10,370 bases of DNA from Bacteroidales bacterium (GTDB taxonomy: Bacteria; Bacteroidota; Bacteroidia; Bacteroidales; ML635J-15): positions 1 to 10,370 of the forward strand of contig JAGOEF010000040.1 in NCBI GenBank assembly GCA_017997855.1, given 5' to 3'. The translations under genes and the position numbers were made by a program. Each line of letters starts with the position of its first letter. Positions within the stretch are counted from its first letter, which is position 1. The notes beneath the pieces were generated by a model. That model was not told the origin of the DNA. It saw only the letters and a list, made by a program, of their open reading frames with translations, and did no database searches. Positions 1 through 5,526 of this stretch are shown in pieces.

Positions 1-969
1 TATTTCTGATGCAGCCACTGCTGTGTTGTATTCTTCGGTGGAATGAACCATACAGGTGATTTGTTCCGCCAGTTTTTTTTGCAGCAGGCGCAGGTGTGGT
101 TCGTTCCGGTGGGCGGCTGTGAGTTCTTCGATTTCCTGTTGCTGCAGGAGTGTAAATATACGGATGTATTTTTCGGCATCCTCGTCAGATATGTTCAGCC
201 AGAACTGATAGAATTTGTATGGCGATGTACGCTCGGGGTCTAACCACACATTGCCGTCTTCTGTTTTTCCGAATTTTCCACCGTCGGCCTTGGTAATAAG
301 CGGGCAGGTCAGGGCAAATGCTTCGCTCTGACAAATGCGGCGTATGAGCTCAGTACCTGTAGTGATGTTTCCCCATTGATCGCTGCCACCCATCTGCAGT
401 TTGCAGCCATATTCGCGGAAGAGGTGCAGGAAGTCGAAGCCCTGCAGCAACTGATACGAGAACTCGGTAAACGACATGCCTGCGCCTGTATCGCCGCTGA
501 GGCGCTTTTTCACCGAGTCTTTGGCCATCATGTAGTTCACGGTAATGTGTTTGCCAATGTCGCGCACAAAGCCCAGAAAACTGTAGTCTTTTGTCCAGTG
601 GTAGTTGTTCAGGAGCAGGGCGCTGTTATTGACGGAATCGGAGAAATCGAGAAAACGGCTTACCTGTTTGTGAATGCAGGCTTCGTTGTGCATCAGGGTT
701 TCTTCGTCGAGGAGGTTGCGTTCGTTCGATTTTCCCGAAGGGTCGCCCACCATACCGGTGGCGCCACCCAGCACCACAATGGGCCGGTGTCCGCATACCT
801 GAAGGTGTTTGAGCATCATGATGCTCACGAGGTGACCAATGTGGAGCGAGTCGGCAGTGGGGTCGATGCCCACGTAAGCAGTTACCGTTTCACGGGTAAA
901 CAGTTCTTCGGTTCCCGGCATGATGTTGTGAATCATACCCCTCCATTCGAGTTCCTTTACAAAATTCAT
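1..969 (-). CDS. tyrS: Tyrosyl-tRNA synthetase, 3' end cut off by the window
   Basis: Cytoplasmic class I aminoacyl-tRNA synthetase that activates tyrosine with ATP and charges tRNA-Tyr. The first 323 residues are present. Visible landmarks are the HIGH motif at residues 43-46, the tyrosine-pocket segment [10 protein letters not shown] (171-180), GGSDQWGNI (194-202) and the KMSKS-equivalent KFGKT (232-236). Bacterial TyrS is usually about 400-430 residues, so the rest of the anticodon-binding part and the C-terminal S4-like RNA-binding domain lie outside the window. The ATG at 967-969 is chosen because the sequence [11 protein letters not shown] is typical of the family and a promoter-like TACCTTTG lies just upstream. 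The nearest upstream gene is a transposase, so tyrS is probably transcribed alone from its own promoter. No broken frame or missing catalytic motif is seen in the part present. Confidence 0.97.
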   Translation of the reverse strand, partial: MNFVKELEWRGMIHNIMPGTEELFTRETVTAYVGIDPTADSLHIGHLVSIMMLKHLQVCGHRPIVVLGGATGMVGDPSGKSNERNLLDEETLMHNEACIHKQVSRFLDFSDSVNNSALLLNNYHWTKDYSFLGFVRDIGKHITVNYMMAKDSVKKRLSGDTGAGMSFTEFSYQLLQGFDFLHLFREYGCKLQMGGSDQWGNITTGTELIRRICQSEAFALTCPLITKADGGKFGKTEDGNVWLDPERTSPYKFYQFWLNISDEDAEKYIRIFTLLQQQEIEELTAAHRNEPHLRLLQKKLAEQITCMVHSTEEYNTAVAASEI

Positions 970-984
970 ATCAACAAGTTTTTG

Positions 985-992
985 CAAAGGTA
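985..992 (-). promoter_or_regulatory. Probable -7 promoter element for tyrS
   Basis: On the minus strand this reads TACCTTTG, an exact match to the Bacteroidota -7 pattern TAnnTTTG, 15 nt before the tyrS ATG. No TTG-type -33 element is found at the usual 19-21 nt spacing. The predicted transcript would have a very short leader. The assignment rests on the -7 match and the position only. Confidence 0.5.
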
Positions 993-1019
993 GTAAATTT
1001 GGGTTTTTATGAATTATTG

Positions 1020-1039
1020 CAATAGGCTTTAGCCTGTTG
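1020..1039. repeat. REP-like hairpin 1 (TTTA loop)
   Basis: Inverted repeat with arms 1020-1027 and 1032-1039 around a TTTA loop. The core is AGGC-TTTA-GCCT and the stem extends to 8 pairs with one G-T wobble. It lies just upstream of the tyrS promoter. It shares its loop and stem length with the hairpin at 1178-1197. It is inferred to belong to the REP family mobilised or maintained by the neighbouring Y1 transposase. Confidence 0.65.
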
Positions 1040-1054
1040 ATTTTTTAATGTTAT

Positions 1055-1068
1055 TTGGCTAAAGCCAA
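1055..1068. repeat. REP-like hairpin 2 (TAAA loop)
   Basis: Perfect 5-bp inverted repeat TTGGC-TAAA-GCCAA. The GGC/GCC core is the same as in hairpin 1, but the loop is in the opposite orientation (TAAA rather than TTTA on the plus strand), as in paired REP units. Confidence 0.65.
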
Positions 1069-1078
1069 TTTGTTTTCA

Positions 1079-1128
1079 AATTTATTAAATTAAGAATGGG
1101 CTAAAGCCGTATTCCAATTTATTAAATT
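1079..1128. repeat. 13-bp direct repeat pair enclosing one REP-like hairpin
   Basis: AATTTATTAAATT occurs at 1079-1091 and again at 1116-1128. The unit is itself an odd-centred palindrome (AATTTA-T-TAAATT). The 24 nt between the copies consist almost exactly of hairpin 3. This looks like a small insertion flanked by a duplication, or a tandem repeat unit. AT-richness makes chance similarity more likely than in normal DNA, but an exact 13-nt match 37 nt apart is notable. Confidence 0.55.
1094..1114. repeat. REP-like hairpin 3 (TAAA loop)
   Basis: Imperfect inverted repeat: outer arms GAAT/ATTC, a small internal mismatch, then the inner stem GGC-TAAA-GCC. It has the same core and loop orientation as hairpin 2. 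Confidence 0.55.
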
Positions 1129-1140
1129 TTCATATATTTT

Positions 1141-1154
1141 AATGGAATCCCATT
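1141..1154. repeat. Short hairpin without the TAAA core
   Basis: Perfect 5-bp inverted repeat AATGG-AATC-CCATT in the same AT-rich spacer. It lacks the GGC-TAAA-GCC core, so it may be unrelated to the other hairpins. Confidence 0.4.
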
Positions 1155-1177
1155 TCATTAAGATGTTATTTGAATTA

Positions 1178-1197
1178 CTTCATGCTTTAGCATGAGG
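1178..1197. repeat. REP-like hairpin 4, next to the transposase 3' end
   Basis: Inverted repeat with core CATGC-TTTA-GCATG, extending to 8 pairs with one G-T wobble (arms 1178-1185 and 1190-1197). It begins 11 nt past the transposase stop codon. Its place suits the right-end hairpin of an IS200-like element. It might also end the transposase transcript, but there is no clear run of U after it. Confidence 0.6.
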
Positions 1198-1208
1198 ACA
1201 ACAAAATT

Positions 1209-1646
1209 CTATCCTTTATAATTCTCAAATCCATATTTTATAATAAATTCATCATATTCATCCTGAAATGTTTTTTTGCTGTGATGTTTTTCCTGATTTT
1301 TTATGTATTCCCTAACTTTATCAATTATAGATTCAGAAACTGATACAGCAAAATATTCATCCTGCCACTCAAATCTTTCATTTATCAATTCATTTTTATT
1401 TATCCAATATGAAGATTCTCCTTTTATCAATTGCATTACCTTTTGAATGCTTTGATCAACCCCAAATGAAACCAAACAATGACAGTGATCAGAATATCCA
1501 TTTATAAAATCAATAAAAATTCCTTTCTCCTTGGCGTTTTCTCTGATATGTTTCCATACTCTGGCCCTCAATTCTTTAGAATACAAAAATGGATACCGAT
1601 TTTTTGTACTCCACACAAAATGGATATATACTTTAACGAATGGCAT
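1209..1646 (-). mobile_element. IS200/IS605-like Y1 transposase (RAYT type)
   Basis: Single-strand DNA transposase of the Y1 (HUH) family, 145 residues, about the usual length for this group. The metal-binding HUH motif is His54-Cys55-His56 within GYSDHCHCL, preceded by the typical start VYIHFVWSTKNRYP. Tyr114 in VREYIKNQEKHH is the likely nucleophile that attacks DNA and stays covalently bound to it. No TnpB partner gene is present. Short hairpins with TAAA/TTTA loops lie on its downstream side (1020-1197) and a degenerate one lies on its upstream side (1662-1673), the arrangement of a REP-associated transposase with its REP sequences. The reading frame is intact and both key motifs are kept, so it may be active. 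The gene is visibly richer in A+T than the flanking housekeeping genes, which suggests acquisition by transfer. No Shine-Dalgarno sequence precedes the ATG. Whether it moves itself or acts only on REP sequences cannot be told from one copy. Confidence 0.9.
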
Positions 1647-1661
1647 AGGGGTTAGATTATT

Positions 1662-1673
1662 GGGCTAAAGCTA
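1662..1673. repeat. Degenerate REP-like core upstream of the transposase
   Basis: Reads GGGCTAAAGCTA, which keeps the GGCTAAAGC core but has a weak stem (two pairs plus a G-T wobble). It is 15 nt upstream of the transposase ATG, where the left-end recognition hairpin of an IS200-like element would be expected. Confidence 0.4.
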
Positions 1674-1810
1674 CATTCAAATTCATTCATGAAACCTTTA
1701 TTGGGCAATAGTTTAATACATCTCATTCTTCAACTCTTTAATAGCTTTTTCATACATAAAACCCTAGTATTTCGGCTTGAATGAAACCGGCATTGCGCTT
1801 AATTTTTGTT

Positions 1811-1841
1811 CAAATCTATAGAAATGGATACGAAATGCAAA
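1811..1841 (-). promoter_or_regulatory. Promoter match reading towards the transposase
   Basis: On the minus strand TTTG (1838-1841) is followed after exactly 19 nt by TAGATTTG (1811-1818). Both boxes and the spacing fit the Bacteroidota housekeeping promoter. Transcription would start near 1804, leaving a leader of about 150 nt before the transposase ATG at 1646. The leader covers the small frame at 1713-1757 and the degenerate REP core. Confidence 0.5.
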
Positions 1842-1961
1842 ACATTGTTGAGGATTTTTTTAGGTTATGATTGATTTGTATTAGAAATACATAAATAAAT
1901 GACAATCACCTGTCTAATATTGAGAGATGCCAAATGCGATAAATCGTGTTCTTAAAGAAGA

Positions 1962-2705
1962 TTACCTCCCCAAAATTTGTTTGAGCCGTTGCGAACCGTT
2001 GCGGCTGGTTTTTACACTCAGACCGTTGCTGAGTTTTAGCGAGTGGGTTTCTTTGGTGTAGGGTTCTATGCTTTCGATGGCCGACAACGCAACGAGAAAC
2101 GAACGGTGTACCCTGAGAAATTCTTGGGCAGGAAGCCGCTCTTCGTAATAGCTCATGGTGTCGTTTTTTATGAACTGTTCGCTGTGAGTGTGTATCAGCA
2201 CATAGTCGTCGGCGGCCTCGATGCAGAGAATGCTTTCGACCGGCAGTATTTTTATTTTGGACCCAGATTTTACCACCACACGGTCGATGAGTTTGGTCTC
2301 GTTTTTTACCGATTGTATCAGGGTATCTACCTGCGACTGCCCGCTGTGGTTTTCAATCTGGCGGCGCACCCGGGCCAGGGCATCGTCGAAACGGGTGGGT
2401 GTAAAGGGTTTAAGCAGATAGTCGCTGGCGTTGCATTCAAAAGCCTGTATGGCAAACTGCTCGTAGGCGGTGGTAAACACAATGGCGGGTTTGTTGACCA
2501 GCAGTTCGAGCATTTCGAAACCGGTGAGCTTGGGCATCTGAATATCGAGAAAAATCAAATCGGGTTTGAGATCCTGAATGGCCTTCAGCCCATCGAAACC
2601 ATTGGCACATTCGGCCACTATTTCGATGTCGCTGTGGCGGGTAAGATATTCGCGCACCAAACTGCGTGCGGGTGTTTCGTCGTCAATAATAATGCATCGT
2701 ATCAT
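1962..2705 (-). CDS. LytTR-family response regulator
   Basis: Cytoplasmic DNA-binding regulator of 247 residues. Residues 1-120 form a receiver domain with the acidic pair Asp8-Asp9, the phosphate acceptor Asp54 in IFLDIQMP, Thr78/Thr79 in FTTAYEQFA and the invariant Lys99 in LLKPF. Residues from about 141 to 245 form a LytTR DNA-binding domain (KSGSKIKILPVESILCIEAADDYVLI, seen in parts, and FLRVHRSFLV near residue 200). All key phosphorylation residues are kept, so it should accept phosphate from the histidine kinase encoded just upstream. Only one base separates the kinase stop codon from this ATG, which indicates translational coupling. It is the last gene of a three-gene operon with the LiaF-like protein. 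Targets cannot be read from the sequence, but such regulators often control their own operon and envelope genes. No clear terminator follows it. Confidence 0.93.
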   Translation of the reverse strand: MIRCIIIDDETPARSLVREYLTRHSDIEIVAECANGFDGLKAIQDLKPDLIFLDIQMPKLTGFEMLELLVNKPAIVFTTAYEQFAIQAFECNASDYLLKPFTPTRFDDALARVRRQIENHSGQSQVDTLIQSVKNETKLIDRVVVKSGSKIKILPVESILCIEAADDYVLIHTHSEQFIKNDTMSYYEERLPAQEFLRVHRSFLVALSAIESIEPYTKETHSLKLSNGLSVKTSRNGSQRLKQILGR

Positions 2706-2706
2706 G

Positions 2707-3753
2707 TTAGTTCTTTTTCGGTAGGGTTATCACAACGGTGAATACTGAAGGTTCTTTTTTAATTTCGAGCAGGCCTTCGGTTCCAAACATCAGGCGGAGG
2801 CGTTCAGCGGCATTTTTCAATCCTATTCCCTCGCCCTTACGCACCAGCGCATCAGCGTCGTAGTTATTGCTGATGCTGATAAGAATGCAGTCGGGTTTTT
2901 CTACAAGCTGTGTTTTAACAATAACGGGCTCGTCGCTTTCGTATACGCCATGTTTTACTGCATTTTCGTAGATGGGTTGCAATAGCATTGCCGGAAGCAT
3001 AAAACCCAGGCATTGCCCGTCGATTTCTTCTTCGATAATGAGCTTGGCCGAAAATCGTATTTTTTCGATTTCGAGATATTTGCGGCAGTGTACCAACTCG
3101 TCGGCAATAGTGGCTGTGTTGGATTGTTGCTTGAGGCTGTAGCGGAAATAGTCCGAAAGCACCGAAAGCATTTCGCGGGCTTTGTCGGAATCTTGTTTCA
3201 CAAGAAAGGAAATCGAGTTGAGGCTGTTGAACAAAAAATGCGGGTTTATCTGCGATTTGAGTGCCTGAAGCTGGGTTTCGCGGAGGCGCGATTCCATGGC
3301 AAGAACGTCTTGTTTCGCTTTCTGATTGCTTTCGTAACTACTGATAAGGTAATACACCAGGGCAAGCAGAACGTAGTAAATTATTCCGTTGATAATGCGT
3401 TTCTGCAACCAACCGGTGGTGTCGGGTGCCTGAATATCGAAAGCGGTCATGAGTAAACCGGCCAGAATATAGGATATCACGAGCCAGATGGCCACAATTA
3501 CCACCGCCGAGATAATCTGATTGAACACAATGGTGCCAAAGCGTTTGTCGAGACCCGAGTAGGCGACCCCGTAATGAATAATCAGGCCGATAAGTGCAAA
3601 AACGTTGGTATAAACCAGGGCATCAATCAGCGAAAATCCCAGCGAAAATCCGCTCACCGAATATAAAAAGCCGAAATGGATTGCTGAAATCAGCAACCAA
3701 TTTACGGCATAGATAATAATGATTTTCTTCTTCTGCGAAAAAGGATGACTCAT
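2707..3753 (-). CDS. LytS/YehU-type sensor histidine kinase
   Basis: Inner-membrane sensor kinase of 348 residues. Four hydrophobic segments (about 10-30, 43-64, 78-104 and 121-139) form the membrane part, with no large extracellular sensor domain. A short linker leads to the His_kinase domain with the phospho-accepting His172 in SQINPHFLFNSLNSI. It is followed by a GHKL ATPase domain: N box YENAVKHG (Asn264) and G box GEGIGLKN (307-314). All catalytic motifs are present. Its partner is the LytTR regulator one base downstream. The LiaF-like gene ends 4 nt upstream of this start. Because the kinase has little outside the membrane, it may sense through membrane state or through contact with the LiaF-like protein; this is inference from the gene order. 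The start is fixed by the tight spacing and the ATG. Confidence 0.93.
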   Translation of the reverse strand: MSHPFSQKKKIIIIYAVNWLLISAIHFGFLYSVSGFSLGFSLIDALVYTNVFALIGLIIHYGVAYSGLDKRFGTIVFNQIISAVVIVAIWLVISYILAGLLMTAFDIQAPDTTGWLQKRIINGIIYYVLLALVYYLISSYESNQKAKQDVLAMESRLRETQLQALKSQINPHFLFNSLNSISFLVKQDSDKAREMLSVLSDYFRYSLKQQSNTATIADELVHCRKYLEIEKIRFSAKLIIEEEIDGQCLGFMLPAMLLQPIYENAVKHGVYESDEPVIVKTQLVEKPDCILISISNNYDADALVRKGEGIGLKNAAERLRLMFGTEGLLEIKKEPSVFTVVITLPKKN

Positions 3754-3757
3754 GTTT

Positions 3758-4519
3758 TTAGGAATTTTTCAGTTCACCTCCGCCAAATACAGCCGATCCA
3801 CGGATGATTAATTTGCGGGTTTTATCAAGATTGTCCTGATTGATAAAATGCCGCTCGTCTTTGAATCCACCCATTACACCATCCACTTCGATGCTGATGT
3901 CCCAGTGACGGGGAGCAATAATGCTGATTCCGCCGAACACAGTACTGAGTTCGATAACCTGTGTGCCTTCGGCCAGTTCGGCATCGGTAAGTATAATCTC
4001 GCAACCGCCGAACACAGTTTTAATGTTACCGCCTTTAAAGTTTTTCGAAGTTACCACGGTTTTGCTTTCACCAAAAACCAGATTCCTTTCGATGAAGTCT
4101 TCCGAATTGGTATCATAGTTTTCGAAACGCTTTTGTGGATGGGGTTTGTTAAAACGTTTGAATATCATCAGCAATCCGATAAGAACCAGTACCAGTGGCC
4201 AGAAAATGTTGCGTGTTTCAACCGGAAGCTGTGCAATTTGAGCATACAGGAAGAACGAGCCGGTAAGAATGAGCAGGGTGCTGAAAACATAAGAGCGCGG
4301 GTTTGAAATAAGGAATAACAGACCCAGCGATACCAGCAAGCTTTGCCAACTGAAAATGTAATCCATTATTTCGGGCTTGATGAAGCCACTGCGACCCAGT
4401 ATTAACAATACACCGGCAGCAACCAGAAAAATTCCGAATGTTATTTTTTTACGTGCGGCACAAGCGGGAGAAACATGCCTTCGTTCGCAATGTGCCCTGA
4501 TTTTAGTTTCGTGTTTCAT
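3758..4519 (-). CDS. LiaF-like membrane protein
   Basis: Membrane protein of 253 residues from the ATG at 4519. Four transmembrane segments (about 26-42, 55-71, 78-94 and 105-120) are followed by a soluble domain (about 139-253) of the LiaF C-terminal kind. That domain carries a repeated VFGG-type motif (VFG 148, VFGG 169, VFGG 194, VMGG 215, VFGG 244), suggesting a repetitive beta fold. In Firmicutes, LiaF restrains the LiaS kinase and releases it under cell-wall stress. Here the next genes are a kinase and its regulator of another type (LytS/LytTR), so a similar inhibitor or sensor role is inferred, not shown. A GTG at 4543 in the same frame would add 8 residues, but the promoter-like box at 4546-4553 would start transcription at or downstream of it, so the ATG is preferred. 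The N-terminal tail before the first membrane segment is unusually long and basic, with two cysteines (Cys11, Cys20). Confidence 0.82.
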   Translation of the reverse strand: MKHETKIRAHCERRHVSPACAARKKITFGIFLVAAGVLLILGRSGFIKPEIMDYIFSWQSLLVSLGLLFLISNPRSYVFSTLLILTGSFFLYAQIAQLPVETRNIFWPLVLVLIGLLMIFKRFNKPHPQKRFENYDTNSEDFIERNLVFGESKTVVTSKNFKGGNIKTVFGGCEIILTDAELAEGTQVIELSTVFGGISIIAPRHWDISIEVDGVMGGFKDERHFINQDNLDKTRKLIIRGSAVFGGGELKNS

Positions 4520-4545
4520 GTTTTTATTCGTTTTGAATTTCACGA

Positions 4546-4553
4546 CAAATATA
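4546..4553 (-). promoter_or_regulatory. Probable -7 element for the liaF-like/kinase/regulator operon
   Basis: Minus strand TATATTTG, an exact match to TAnnTTTG, 26 nt before the preferred ATG at 4519. No good TTTG or TTG lies 19-21 nt upstream. The weak -33 region would suit a promoter that needs an activator such as the operon's own regulator, but that is speculation. Confidence 0.42.
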
Positions 4554-4663
4554 TTCTGTGGTCCCTCAACTCACATTAATGGCTTCGGTAACCGGCGGTA
4601 TACTGTCGGTCAGTTACGAAAACACCGGTTTTTTCTGAATTATGTTTTGTTTTTATCATCGGG

Positions 4664-5464
4664 TTAATGTGCTGATACCTGTTTAATTCCCAGTTGATTG
4701 TAAGCTTCTTCAAAGGCTTTTTCGCCGGGGAGTTTGTCGGACGAGATCTTGCTGAAATCTTTCAGTGTGTTGGCAAGTTTGGTTATGTATTCATCGCCGC
4801 GAAAGGATTCAAGAAGTAAATTCAGCGTTTCGAGTTGTTTCTGATGCCCTGCCAGTATGCTTTTCATGGTTTCTCGGTCAGCATTTATCTGTGTGGCAAT
4901 TTTCAGGGTTTCGAGCCATAATCCGGAAGCCACAATAGCAGCAACGCCATACATTTCGCCGGTTCGGAGGTATTGGCTGGTTGAATTGATGGCCGAATCG
5001 ACGATAATCAACAGACTTTTGCGGTCGCTTAAGGCAGTTTCGCAGGCCACAACCGCATAATCGAAGTTTTCGGCAGGTATAGCCAAATCGGCCGCGCAAA
5101 GCTTCATGGCTGCGAGATAATCCATGCATACCTGCACCTGCTCGTAGTGTCGTGCATATCCCAGATCGGCCATATAAATGCCCAGCAACATTGCCGATGA
5201 TTTAACGGCAAGGGTTTCATCGGCGGGGTATATGCCGAATAGTGCATCACTGTTGAATTTAGCATTGGACATCAGGGGTGCGGTAACTTGAGAATATTCG
5301 GGCAGACTTGCCACTAAACTGTCAATATTGGGAACACTGTCAGATAGTGTGGTATTGCCAAAGGCTTCTGTGAGATTCTTGTATCGGGAGGCATTGCGGC
5401 ATGAGCTGACAATCAGCATCAGGGCACACAGTGCCACAAAAACCATCTGTATATACACTTTCAT
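4664..5464 (-). CDS. Putative lipoprotein of unknown function
   Basis: 266 residues. The N-terminus is a lipoprotein signal: a hydrophobic run (about 5-19) ending in the lipobox-like IVSSC with Cys22 as the lipid-attached residue, so the mature protein should sit in an envelope membrane facing the periplasm or outside. The rest is soluble and mostly helical by appearance, with segments such as SAMLLGIYMADLGYARHYEQ (about 90-109), the helix-prone ESFRGDEYITKLANTLKDFS near residue 225, and a charged C-terminal end. I recognise no catalytic motif or named domain. It starts 62 nt downstream of the flippase stop codon and may be read from the same transcript, and it ends about 145 nt before the LiaF-like gene. 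A near-match to the -7 box (TATATTTA, 5487-5494) lies upstream but lacks a -33 partner. Function cannot be assigned. Confidence 0.8.
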   Translation of the reverse strand: MKVYIQMVFVALCALMLIVSSCRNASRYKNLTEAFGNTTLSDSVPNIDSLVASLPEYSQVTAPLMSNAKFNSDALFGIYPADETLAVKSSAMLLGIYMADLGYARHYEQVQVCMDYLAAMKLCAADLAIPAENFDYAVVACETALSDRKSLLIIVDSAINSTSQYLRTGEMYGVAAIVASGLWLETLKIATQINADRETMKSILAGHQKQLETLNLLLESFRGDEYITKLANTLKDFSKISSDKLPGEKAFEEAYNQLGIKQVSAH

Positions 5465-5526
5465 TAGCGTACGAAGTTTGAAGCATTAAATATACAGAAA
5501 AAAATTCTGACCTGCGGTACCCGGTT

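Larger units (their letters stand above)
1647..1961. other. AT-rich intergenic stretch without a convincing gene
   Basis: 315 nt between the transposase start and the response-regulator stop. It holds the degenerate REP core (1662-1673), a minus-strand promoter match (1811-1841) and a 14-codon minus-strand frame, MYEKAIKELKNEMY (1713-1757), between that promoter and the transposase. No homologous gene, RNA gene or clear terminator is recognised. The stretch may be the remains of an older insertion, or the leader of the transposase transcript. Confidence 0.5.

Noticed and set aside
376..993. Plus-strand open frame of 205 codons opposite tyrS
   Set aside because: It is a mirror of the tyrS coding strand, which carries HIGH and KFGKT motifs.
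994..1001. Plus-strand TAAATTTG as a promoter
   Set aside because: It has no -33 element at the right spacing and no plus-strand gene follows.
1020..1197. CRISPR array
   Set aside because: The repeats are short hairpins of varying sequence and orientation with irregular spacing, and no cas gene is present.
1713..1757. 14-codon frame MYEKAIKELKNEMY as a remnant of a GxxExxY-type protein
   Set aside because: YEKAI resembles part of that family, but the match is only a few residues and the upstream frame lacks the conserved segment. Too short to claim a pseudogene.
2043..2741. Plus-strand open frame of 232 codons opposite the response regulator
   Set aside because: The minus-strand protein has full receiver and LytTR motifs. 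The antisense translation is without recognisable features.
4619..4634. Possible terminator (AAAAC-ACCG-GTTTT followed by TT) between the lipoprotein and LiaF-like genes
   Set aside because: The stem is only five pairs, mostly A-T, and the T run faces the plus strand, where no gene ends nearby.
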